NCBI GenBank assembly: GCA_010027295.1
Contig: RGVM01000219.1
Span: forward strand, 1 to 5,369
Source: Chitinophagia bacterium
Lineage (GTDB): Bacteria > Bacteroidota > Bacteroidia > Chitinophagales > Chitinophagaceae
DNA: 5,369 nt
Direction of reading: 5' to 3'
Shown here: positions 1-5,369 of the stretch, piece after piece
Layout: every line of letters begins with the position of its first letter
Position numbering within the stretch: the first letter of the stretch is position 1
Made by a program: the position numbers and the translations under genes
Notes under the pieces: model-generated
What the model was told of the DNA's origin: nothing
Seen by the model: only the letters and a program-made list of their open reading frames with translations
The model's database searches: none

Positions 1-452
1 TCCACGATGCGGTCGGCCAGCTGCAGTCCGTAGTTGACGACGAGCTTCTGGTCTTCGCCGCCGTATTCGGCGATGATGCTCAGCGAGGGCCAGACCATCG
101 GTGCCGCATGCGTGTGCGAGGCATTCAGCATCAGCTGCGAACGCTGGATGCCGTGCTTCTCCCTGAGACGTCGCGCGACCGCCTCGGAGAGGTGGTGGGG
201 GATGCCCAGCAGGTCGGTGGTGACGATGACGACCTGGTGCATGGCATCCTCACGGATCACCAGGGCCTTGGCCTGGATGGGATGGCCAACGCCCGTGGAG
301 GGCTTCTCGCGTCCGGCGTACCCCGAGAGGAACATGGGTGTCGAAGGTGTGATCGACACGCGGGCCACGCCGCCCCGGATCTCGCCAGCCCCGGCGATGA
401 GCGACGGCAGGAGAAGCCAGGTGGCGAGGAGGCAGTGGAGGAAACGTGTCAT
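1..452 (-). CDS. Secreted neutral/alkaline ceramidase-like protein, N-terminal part (runs off left edge)
   Basis: This reading frame starts with ATG at 452 and stays open to base 1, giving 150 visible residues and no stop, so the C-terminus is outside the window. Residues 1-23 (MTRFLHCLLATWLLLPSLIA, then GAG) form a signal peptide, so the product is exported. The mature part begins with the family pattern: GVARVSITPS at 28-37, then FLSGYAGRE at 41-49, then GVGHPIQAKALVI at 54-66. NASHTHAAP at 110-118 matches the conserved NxSHTHxGP motif of the neutral ceramidase N-terminal domain (PF04734), in which a histidine of HTH binds the catalytic zinc. Known family members hydrolyse the amide bond of ceramide, but most bacterial relatives have no tested substrate, so the reaction here is uncertain. 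The gene is divergent from the small gene at 757 and is not in the same unit as the lyase and GH88 genes. No Shine-Dalgarno sequence precedes the start, as is usual in Bacteroidota. The family call is firm, the substrate is not. Confidence 0.85.
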   Translation of the reverse strand, partial: MTRFLHCLLATWLLLPSLIAGAGEIRGGVARVSITPSTPMFLSGYAGREKPSTGVGHPIQAKALVIREDAMHQVVIVTTDLLGIPHHLSEAVARRLREKHGIQRSQLMLNASHTHAAPMVWPSLSIIAEYGGEDQKLVVNYGLQLADRIV

Positions 453-604
453 GGTTGTCGGGAAGGGCCTGCAGCGGTGAAGCCCATCCGGATATCTGAA
501 AATAGGGAATCAGCGGCATACAGCGATGCATGGAGGGAAGCATAGTGCGGGATCTTCTGTAGGGATATACGGAAAGAGTGAAGCGTACAAGATGTATGAC
601 ATTA

Positions 605-637
605 TTTCCTATGATGGATTTGTTTCATCTATGTTTG
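605..637 (+). promoter_or_regulatory. Candidate Bacteroidota -33/-7 promoter for the small gene at 757
   Basis: TATGTTTG at 630-637 is an exact match to the Bacteroidota -7 consensus TAnnTTTG. TTTC at 605-608 differs in one base from the -33 element TTTG and lies 21 bp upstream, about the expected spacing. Transcription would begin near 644 and leave a leader of roughly 110 bases before the ATG at 757. The spacer 453-756 has no convincing gene and its right half (about 585-725) is much richer in A and T than the genes around it, which fits a promoter region. A second, weaker -7-like match is TAATCTTG at 692-699. I saw no comparable match facing left for the ceramidase-like gene. The call rests on consensus only. 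Confidence 0.35.
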
Positions 638-709
638 GGAAAATGTGGAAAAACAGCAGCGGTGTTTCAACGATTTTATGCAGCAAGTTGATAATCTTGT
701 TTGCCTTAA

Positions 710-730
710 GGTTATAGGTAAACTGTAACC
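710..730 (+). promoter_or_regulatory. Short hairpin in the leader of the small gene
   Basis: GGTTATAG at 710-717 pairs with CTGTAACC at 723-730, with one G-U pair and a five-base loop (GTAAA). The hairpin ends 26 bases before the ATG at 757, so it would lie in the untranslated leader of that gene if transcription starts near 644. It is not followed by a T-run and so does not look like a terminator. It could affect translation or mRNA stability, or be chance in an AT-rich spacer. Confidence 0.22.
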
Positions 731-756
731 GATCCGCTTACCCCAAACCACAGACC

Positions 757-1104
757 ATGGCCATCCTGAAGGATTACGTTCATTTCAGCCCCTCGAGTCC
801 ATACGTACAGGCGCTGCCACGCAATGCCGCCGCCCGCGGCTTCGCTCTCTACGACTATCGGAAGGACGGCACGAAAGTGTTGCTGGTGAACTGTTATGGG
901 ACGCCCTTCGTGCTCTGGCCCGAGCCCGGACTTTTGGACTCGTTCCTGCGTGACGAGGCACGGCTGGAGGAGGTCGTCCGCAATGTGCGGGCGACGACCC
1001 TGACCATGCGGGGTCTGAGTTTCATGCAGCGACTGCGCATGGCGTATTGGATGCGCAAGCTGGGCACCGCCCTCCGTGAAGTGCGGGCGCGCACGGCCGT
1101 TTGA
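757..1104 (+). CDS. Hypothetical small protein with basic C-terminal helix
   Basis: This frame encodes 115 residues from ATG at 757 to TGA at 1102-1104. I do not recognise the family. I accept it as a gene because its third codon positions are strongly G or C, like the neighbouring genes, and the composition is that of a folded protein. Residues 27-54 (FALYDYRKDGTKVLLVNCYG and what follows) look like beta strands. Residues 60-85 are acidic and probably helical. Residues 86-115 are strongly basic and aromatic (MRGLSFMQRLRMAYWMRKLG and following), which suggests an amphipathic helix that could bind membrane or nucleic acid. There is no signal peptide, so it is probably cytoplasmic. It stands alone: divergent from the ceramidase-like gene and convergent with GH88. 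A competing 164-residue frame on the other strand (712-1206) overlaps it, but looks like a shadow. Function unknown. Confidence 0.7.
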   Translation: MAILKDYVHFSPSSPYVQALPRNAAARGFALYDYRKDGTKVLLVNCYGTPFVLWPEPGLLDSFLRDEARLEEVVRNVRATTLTMRGLSFMQRLRMAYWMRKLGTALREVRARTAV

Positions 1105-1135
1105 TCGAACAAAAGTTTTTCCCTGACATGCAATA

Positions 1136-1164
1136 AAGCCCATGGGACCCGTTCCCATGGGCTT
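1136..1164. terminator. Perfect 12-bp hairpin, probable shared terminator between convergent genes
   Basis: AAGCCCATGGGA (1136-1147) and TCCCATGGGCTT (1153-1164) form a perfect 12-bp stem with a five-base loop (CCCGT). The hairpin begins 32 bases after the stop of the small plus-strand gene and lies about 180 bases beyond the stop of the minus-strand GH88 gene. The trailing T-rich stretch is weak on both strands: GTCGTTT on plus, TATTG after the terminal TT on minus. It would serve the small gene best, with the GH88 message as a possible second user. Its place between convergent genes and its perfect stem favour a terminator. The poor U-tract is the reason for moderate confidence. Confidence 0.55.
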
Positions 1165-1288
1165 GTCGTTTCCGAAACCTGCCAAAGGGTTTTCCCGATG
1201 CCACAACTTGGATCAGGCCTGTTCCACGTCAACGAGTGGTGAACCCGGACTCGCCGGATGGAATAGGACTTCGGATGGACGTGCGCCT

Positions 1289-1308
1289 GTCAGAAAAAAA
1301 GCACTGAC
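1289..1308. repeat. Small inverted repeat around an A7 run, 3' of GH88
   Basis: GTCAG at 1289-1293 and CTGAC at 1304-1308 are inverted copies separated by seven A and GCA. On the minus strand this places a T7 run 47-53 bases beyond the GH88 stop codon. The T-run sits in the loop and not after the stem, so this is not a standard intrinsic terminator. It may help transcript ending for GH88, or mean nothing. Confidence 0.2.
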
Positions 1309-1346
1309 GGCATATCATACCCGGACGGCACGGACGGGCCGAAAGG

Positions 1347-2540
1347 TCACCTGGCCAGGTAACGCATCATCGCCTCCACGAAGTAGTAGTCGGCATAGGT
1401 GAGGGCTACGTCGACCTCCCCCTTCAGGGGCAGGGCGCCGACACTGTGTTTGAGGAGGAAGCCCCCGTTGGTGCCAGGTGCCGCAAGGTAGGTGTCCGTG
1501 GAGAGGGTGGTGAGGATGTTCTCTGCGGCACGCAGATAGCGGTCGCCTTCCCTGCCCTTGACCTGTCCGGACATCTCGAGGAAGGCGGAGGCGAGGATGG
1601 ACCCGGCGGAGGCGTCGCGAAGGGTGTTGGGGATGGTGGGCGCGTCGAAGTCCCAGTAGGGGATGCCGTCCTTGGGCAGCCTGGGGTGGTCGAGAATGAA
1701 GGCGGCGAGTTTTCGGGCCTGGTCGAGGTAGCGCCTGTCACCGCTGAGGCGGTACATGCTGCTATAGCCGTAGAGCGCCCAGGCCTGTCCGCGCGACCAG
1801 GCCGAACTATCGGAGTACCCCTGCCAGGTGGTCTTGCGCAGCAGCCTGCCACCCTCGCCCAGGGTGTAGTCGAGCACGTGGAAGGCCGCGTTGTCGGGGC
1901 GGAAATGGCGCTCCATCGTCGTGTTGGCATGTGTGATGGCGATCTCGCGCAGCCTCGGGCTCCCGCCATGGGCGGCGGCCCACATGAGGAGCTCGAGGTT
2001 CATCATGTTGTCCACGATGACCGCGCAGCGGAAGTTCTTGCTGGAGTCCCAGGACTGTATCGACTGTATCTGTGGCCTGTAGCGTGTGGCGAGCGACATG
2101 GCGGCCGTGTCGATCGTAGTCTTGTATGCCGGGTTTCCAGTGATTCGGTAGGCGTTGCCAAAGGAGCAATACATCATGAAGCCCAGGTCGTGGTTGCCGG
2201 TGTAGTGCTTCATGGGCTCCATCTGACGGAGGCGGGTCTCGGCGATCGCGCGAATCTCCTTGTCTTTGCCGTACTCGAAAAGGTACCAGAGCGTGCCGGG
2301 GAAGAAGCCGCTGCACCACCAGGTGACATCGCTGGTCTTCATGGTGCCGGTCTTGATGTCGTAGTTCTGCGGCATGCGGTCGGCCGGGATGTTGGCATGC
2401 AGCAGCTTGTACTGGGATTGCGCCAGGGCGAGGTTCTCACGCAGCCTGGCCTTGAGTTTGTCACCGGACAGCGGCTGTGCGATGGAGGTCTGCAGGATAC
2501 AGAGCCCGACGACACCCAACAGAATGGCTTTTTTCATCAT
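1347..2540 (-). CDS. Secreted GH88 family unsaturated glucuronyl hydrolase
   Basis: The product has 397 residues, the normal length for the family. GH88 enzymes remove the 4,5-unsaturated uronic acid that a polysaccharide lyase leaves at the non-reducing end, by hydrating the double bond, which releases a 4-deoxy-5-keto uronate. Residues 1-21 are a signal peptide (cut after SIA), so it is periplasmic or exported. The rest fits the (alpha/alpha)6 barrel. Key residues align with Bacillus GL1 UGL, numbered from memory, at a near-constant offset: D118 in NHDLGF (D88), D177 in VDNMMNLELLMWA (catalytic D149), H221 (H193), Q240 (Q211), and W248, R250, W254 in SAWSRGQAW (W219, R221, W225). The C-terminal HSVG..P...EVDV.LTYADYYF.EA block at 365-390 is like that of Bacteroidota GH88 enzymes acting on glycosaminoglycan products. 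ATG occurs twice at the start (2540 and 2537); either may be used. The gene lies 19 bp behind the lyase gene, so the two are almost surely co-transcribed. The exact substrate cannot be read off; GH105 is a less likely alternative. Confidence 0.93.
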   Translation of the reverse strand: MMKKAILLGVVGLCILQTSIAQPLSGDKLKARLRENLALAQSQYKLLHANIPADRMPQNYDIKTGTMKTSDVTWWCSGFFPGTLWYLFEYGKDKEIRAIAETRLRQMEPMKHYTGNHDLGFMMYCSFGNAYRITGNPAYKTTIDTAAMSLATRYRPQIQSIQSWDSSKNFRCAVIVDNMMNLELLMWAAAHGGSPRLREIAITHANTTMERHFRPDNAAFHVLDYTLGEGGRLLRKTTWQGYSDSSAWSRGQAWALYGYSSMYRLSGDRRYLDQARKLAAFILDHPRLPKDGIPYWDFDAPTIPNTLRDASAGSILASAFLEMSGQVKGREGDRYLRAAENILTTLSTDTYLAAPGTNGGFLLKHSVGALPLKGEVDVALTYADYYFVEAMMRYLAR

Positions 2541-2559
2541 CGACTTTTTATGTGTTGTC

Positions 2560-4482
2560 TCAAACGGGTTTTACAGTGATCCGGTACCTGCCTTTCGGTA
2601 CGTTCTTAATGGCTTTCAGCGAGATTCGATACAATGCGTCGCCCCATACCCGGCTGAGCCTGGTGTCATCGATAGCCACCTTCTCCACGGAGGGCTCGAA
2701 AGCCCTGGCATCGTAGCCGAGTTCCACGGTGGTCGCACCATTCTTCAGCCGGATCACACCCGAACCGACCATTTCAGGCGCAACGGCACAGAGGTAGTTC
2801 AATTGGTTGGCGGCCTTCACCGCTGACAGTTCAAAGTCATACCGGATGTCCAGTGCGCCAGCAGGTGTCAGTTGATATTCGACGCGCCAGGATTTCACGG
2901 AGGCATCAGAAGGATAGGCGCCGGCTATATCCATACCAAGCGTGCGACGGACTGAATCGAATGACACCGCGCGGGATCGGAAGTTTCGGCCGTCCTTCTG
3001 GGGAACGCCGTTGACCATCGGCAGGTTGTGGTAGTTGCTCTGCATGGTCCAGATGGTGTATCGCTGGCTGCCGAAAGTGAATTTGGTGTAGGTGCCGACG
3101 CCTGCGTCCACGAGGAAGGGAGTGGTGTTGACGAAGTACACGAAGCTGCCCACATCGTTGTGGTTATGGCTTTCAGCATTGTAGCCGCCCTTGGCGCCGA
3201 AGAATGCGTTGCCGGCCCGCATATAGCAGAACTCCGTCTGCGGATACCAGGACCAGGGCGCGGTGGACATGGCAGGGCCGGTCTTGTCGAGCTCCGCATC
3301 GTACTGCAACCCTTCGAGCGCCCGGAACAGGTCGCGCTCCTCGATTCCGCGATGGGGATTGCGGAGGTCCAGGTATGCGGCAAAGGACATCATCTCAGCG
3401 CTGCGGACGGCCTTTCCGTACCGGTGGATCACACTGGCATTGCCACCACCCTTGGCGGAAGCATCCGCGAAGTTCACCACCCAGCCTTCTCCGATATAGG
3501 ATCGGGCGATGTATTCGCCCATGTTGCGGATCTTGGGCTCGCTGAAAATATCGAGGGCGCCACCCGTCGCATAGGACAACAGTTGCAGGTAGTCATACAT
3601 CTTGCCGGCGGCATGTCCCCAGTAGGACGGGCCTTCCTCGCAGGCGCCGTCGTCCTTGGTGTAGTCGATGAACCGTTCCGTCGAGACGATGGATTTCCGC
3701 ACGCCTTCCGCGCGCCGTTTGGCATCGGGCTCCATTAGCAGGAATGTGGCGAGGGCATTGAAATTGCACCAGGGGTTCCAGTTGTTCACCATCTGGTCCG
3801 GATTGCCGGAGAGGGCCATCCACCAGTAGTCCGATCGCTGCAGGTAGGGATCCAGCATACGGTTCTTCACCTCCTGACGGATGCGGGCGGAGATGACCGG
3901 ATTCACTTTGTCGAATGAAGCGGACATGAAGTAATGTATCCAGGACATCATGGAGGAGATATCCCCGGAAGTGAGGTCGATGATCGTCTCGTCGATGTCC
4001 GGTAGCGAGCGTTTGGAGCGCTGCACGGGCAGGTGGGCAGAAAGCACCCAGGTGCTCATCTCACAGGTATGCCATACGCCGTTGATGATCTGGTCCAGGA
4101 ACCTTCCCTTTCCTTCCGCCAGTTCTGCGATGAAGAGGTTGCCGAGGGCGGTGTTGTTCTCCCCGAAGGGGTTCTGCATGATGTCCCGGTTGCCGGTCCG
4201 CTCGAACGCCAGGTAGTCCGTGGCCTTCACCACCTTCCATTCGTGATTCAGGTACTTCTCGCCCGATTGGATGATGCCGGCCCGGCGCGCGCCCGTGAGC
4301 CGGTCCCAGGCGGCACGGTCGGCATAGGCGGGGTAGCTTACCCATTTCGAGGCGGGGACGAGGAGATCCGCCACATCCCGGCCGGCCAGGCGTTTGGCGA
4401 GCAGGCCTTTCTGGGCAAGGCTGGAGGAAGGGGCGACGGCGCAGAGAAAGGCTGCCAGGAGGATGTGATGGAGGGTCTTCAT
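2560..4482 (-). CDS. Secreted heparinase II/III-type polysaccharide lyase
   Basis: From ATG at 4482 the product has 640 residues. This start gives a proper signal peptide (MKTLHHILLAAFLCAVAPSS, cut after SLA at 23). Upstream in-frame ATGs (4491, 4515, 4518, 4524) add a His/Met-rich stretch that would spoil it; none has a Shine-Dalgarno. Residues about 30-380 should form the helical toroid, and 410-640 the beta-sandwich with the heparinase II/III domain (PF07940). Family motifs: NNWNPW at 233-238, CEEGPSYWGHAAGKMYDYL at 281-299, ESHNHNDVGSF at 437-447, DAGVGTYT at 459-466, and NYHNLPMVNGVPQ at 483-495. By analogy with heparinase III, Alg17c and heparinase II, N234, Y287 and H439 or H441 are the likely catalytic residues; the Asn-Tyr spacing of 53 is close to that family's. 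Such lyases break the bond 4-linked to a uronic acid by beta-elimination and produce the unsaturated ends the downstream GH88 removes. The PL family number and polymer (heparan, hyaluronan, alginate or another uronate glycan) cannot be fixed. The stop TGA is 19 bp before GH88. Confidence 0.9.
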   Translation of the reverse strand: MKTLHHILLAAFLCAVAPSSSLAQKGLLAKRLAGRDVADLLVPASKWVSYPAYADRAAWDRLTGARRAGIIQSGEKYLNHEWKVVKATDYLAFERTGNRDIMQNPFGENNTALGNLFIAELAEGKGRFLDQIINGVWHTCEMSTWVLSAHLPVQRSKRSLPDIDETIIDLTSGDISSMMSWIHYFMSASFDKVNPVISARIRQEVKNRMLDPYLQRSDYWWMALSGNPDQMVNNWNPWCNFNALATFLLMEPDAKRRAEGVRKSIVSTERFIDYTKDDGACEEGPSYWGHAAGKMYDYLQLLSYATGGALDIFSEPKIRNMGEYIARSYIGEGWVVNFADASAKGGGNASVIHRYGKAVRSAEMMSFAAYLDLRNPHRGIEERDLFRALEGLQYDAELDKTGPAMSTAPWSWYPQTEFCYMRAGNAFFGAKGGYNAESHNHNDVGSFVYFVNTTPFLVDAGVGTYTKFTFGSQRYTIWTMQSNYHNLPMVNGVPQKDGRNFRSRAVSFDSVRRTLGMDIAGAYPSDASVKSWRVEYQLTPAGALDIRYDFELSAVKAANQLNYLCAVAPEMVGSGVIRLKNGATTVELGYDARAFEPSVEKVAIDDTRLSRVWGDALYRISLKAIKNVPKGRYRITVKPV

Positions 4483-4497
4483 GAGCGTCATGCTGAA

Positions 4498-4521
4498 GAA
4501 ATGATGAACATACATCATTTC
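4498..4521 (-). promoter_or_regulatory. Nine-bp hairpin just upstream of the lyase start
   Basis: GAAATGATG (4498-4506) and CATCATTTC (4513-4521) are perfect inverted copies around a six-base loop. If the lyase starts at 4482 or 4491, this stem sits in the leader, 6 to 15 bases before the start codon. It also holds three in-frame ATGs (at 4524 edge, 4518 and 4515) that could act as decoy starts. A weak promoter-like pair, TTTC then TATGTTCA 20 bases later on the minus strand, overlaps it. It may be a protein-binding operator or an mRNA structure that controls initiation. Nothing beyond the symmetry and position supports this. Confidence 0.35.
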
Positions 4522-4615
4522 CATCAGTCGGGGAAACCGTGAGACCGTCCTATCGTGAAATGACGGCAGAAGTCTTCCGCGGTGACGATGTCATGTTTGT
4601 CCCTTCGAGGGCATA

Positions 4616-5369
4616 CTAGCGGAACACCTCCCTCCTCGCCTCCCCCATCTCGTGAAGCATGGCGGGCACGAGTTCAAAGGGGTCGTAGGGCACGCCCTTT
4701 GTCGCAAGCGTCTCGACCGGCAGGTATCCTTTATAGCCGGAAGCCTTCAGGATGCGCATCACTTTTGTATAATCCGTCTTCCGGGGCGGCTTTCCGTGGA
4801 GGGAGACCTTCACCTGCCAGTTGATCGCAAGGTGTGCCGTACGGGCGATGTCGTCGTAGGGGTCGGCGGTGGTGAAGCTGCCCGTGTCGATGATGAGTCC
4901 CACCGCCGGGTGGTTGACGGCCTTGAGGAGGCGCAGGCACTGGTCGGCGGTGGAAAGCATATCGGCGTGGTTCTGTATGCCGATCCTCACACCCCGTGTG
5001 GCGGCGTAGTCGGCGCATTCGCGGAAGCAGGGCACCATCCAGTCGGCGACCTCCTGCCAGCGGTTCTCGTAGCCTTTGGGCACGGCGCCGGTGAAGAGGC
5101 GCAGGACGGGGGCTCCGAGTTTCGCAGCAACGTCTATCCAGCGTTTGGCGAGCTCGACGTCGGCCTTTCTGACGGCCGGGTCGGGTGAGGCGAAGTTGTT
5201 GCGGATACCCGTGCCACTGATGGCGAGGCCCAGGCGTGCCGCCTTTTCCCTGACGCTGGTGATAAGCTCGTCGGAGGGCACGGCGGGATAGCCGGGGAAG
5301 TAATAGCCGGTGATGTCGACGGCCTCGAGGTCCTGGGTCGCGCACCAGTCGAGCAGGTTGGAGACGGTG
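4616..5369 (-). CDS. TIM-barrel sugar phosphate isomerase/epimerase-like protein, C-terminal part (runs off right edge)
   Basis: The frame is open from the right edge to the stop TAG at 4616-4618, giving 250 visible residues. The GTG at 5281 is an internal valine codon, because the frame continues upstream with good family sequence (LEAVDITGYYFPGYPAVPSD), so the true start is outside the window. The fold is the xylose-isomerase-like TIM barrel (PF01261). Recognisable strands, numbered from the first visible residue, are EAVDITGYYF at 15-24, LAISGTGI at 48-55, PVLRLFTG at 87-94, RIGIQNH at 128-134, GLIIDTGSF at 157-165, INWQVKVSLHG at 182-192 and GYLPVETL at 214-221. D161 and E219 occupy metal-ligand positions of the superfamily. 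The usual first ligand Glu is Gln132 here, so metal use may differ from tagatose 3-epimerase-like enzymes. The reaction is unknown; members isomerise or epimerise free or phosphorylated sugars, or inositols. It lies 133 bp upstream of the lyase on the same strand and could share its transcript. Confidence 0.85.
   Translation of the reverse strand, partial: TVSNLLDWCATQDLEAVDITGYYFPGYPAVPSDELITSVREKAARLGLAISGTGIRNNFASPDPAVRKADVELAKRWIDVAAKLGAPVLRLFTGAVPKGYENRWQEVADWMVPCFRECADYAATRGVRIGIQNHADMLSTADQCLRLLKAVNHPAVGLIIDTGSFTTADPYDDIARTAHLAINWQVKVSLHGKPPRKTDYTKVMRILKASGYKGYLPVETLATKGVPYDPFELVPAMLHEMGEARREVFR

Noticed and set aside
34..545. Plus-strand open frames over the left-edge gene
   Set aside because: The minus strand carries a signal peptide and the NASHTHAAP motif; the plus frames are shadows.
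526..717. Plus-strand open frame of 63 codons in the AT-rich spacer
   Set aside because: It overlaps the candidate promoter, has no ribosome binding site, and its codon use is unlike the neighbours.
712..1206. Minus-strand open frame of 164 codons overlapping the small plus-strand gene
   Set aside because: It runs through the terminator-like hairpin and the AT-rich leader edge, and its composition is His/Gly/Arg-rich without structure-like patterning. The plus frame has the better codon pattern.
1349..1360. Perfect 12-base palindrome ACCTGGCCAGGT at the GH88 stop
   Set aside because: It has no loop and mostly coincides with the last codons (LAR, stop); probably chance in coding sequence.
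1446..2579. Plus-strand open frame of 377 codons opposite GH88
   Set aside because: It lies almost wholly antisense to a gene with clear catalytic motifs. Its protein is Gly/Val/Glu-rich with no recognisable motif, typical of antisense frames in GC-rich genes.
3028..3738. Plus-strand open frame of 236 codons opposite the lyase gene
   Set aside because: Antisense shadow of the well-supported lyase, with low-complexity Val/Gly/Ala-rich composition and no start signal.
4602..4613. CCCTTCGAGGG mini-hairpin just after the TIM-barrel stop
   Set aside because: A four-base stem with no T-run is too weak to call a terminator.
4652..5188. Plus-strand open frame of 178 codons opposite the TIM-barrel gene
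   Set aside because: Antisense shadow; the minus frame shows consistent TIM-barrel motifs and stays open across the edge.
1..5369. CRISPR array, insertion sequence, rRNA or phage genes
   Set aside because: No regularly spaced repeats, transposase-like frames, terminal inverted repeats or rRNA-like stretches were seen.

Overview
The window looks like chromosomal DNA of a high-GC member of the Bacteroidota, possibly Chitinophagaceae or a relative. This rests on secreted carbohydrate-active enzymes with short N-terminal export signals, starts without Shine-Dalgarno sequences, a -33/-7-like promoter match (TATGTTTG) in the one AT-rich spacer, and the character of the protein sequences. The taxon is an inference from style, not from a marker gene.

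Layout from left to right. (1) 1-452, minus strand: the N-terminal 150 residues of a secreted neutral/alkaline ceramidase-like protein whose C-terminus lies beyond the left edge. (2) 453-756: an AT-rich divergent intergenic region with a candidate promoter and a leader hairpin for the rightward gene. (3) 757-1104, plus strand: a small unrecognised protein of 115 residues with a basic C-terminal helix. (4) 1105-1346: a convergent intergenic region with a perfect 12-bp hairpin, probably a shared terminator. (5) 1347-2540, minus: a secreted GH88 unsaturated glucuronyl hydrolase. (6) 2560-4482, minus: a secreted heparinase II/III-type polysaccharide lyase, separated from the GH88 gene by only 19 bp. 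(7) 4616-5369, minus: the C-terminal 250 residues of a TIM-barrel protein of the sugar phosphate isomerase/epimerase (AP-endonuclease 2) superfamily, cut by the right edge.

The core is the leftward pair lyase then GH88. A heparinase II/III-type lyase cleaves uronic-acid-containing polysaccharide by beta-elimination and leaves a 4,5-unsaturated uronic acid at the new non-reducing end. GH88 enzymes remove exactly that residue. The two genes together therefore form a compact module for acidic polysaccharide breakdown (glycosaminoglycan-like or another uronate polymer). The upstream isomerase-like gene runs in the same direction and may belong to the same transcription unit, although a 133-bp gap with its own hairpin separates it from the lyase. 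No SusC/SusD pair, sulfatase, regulator or transporter is visible here, so whether this belongs to a full polysaccharide utilisation locus cannot be decided from the window. I found no tRNA, rRNA, CRISPR array, insertion sequence or clear sign of a new defence or mobile system.
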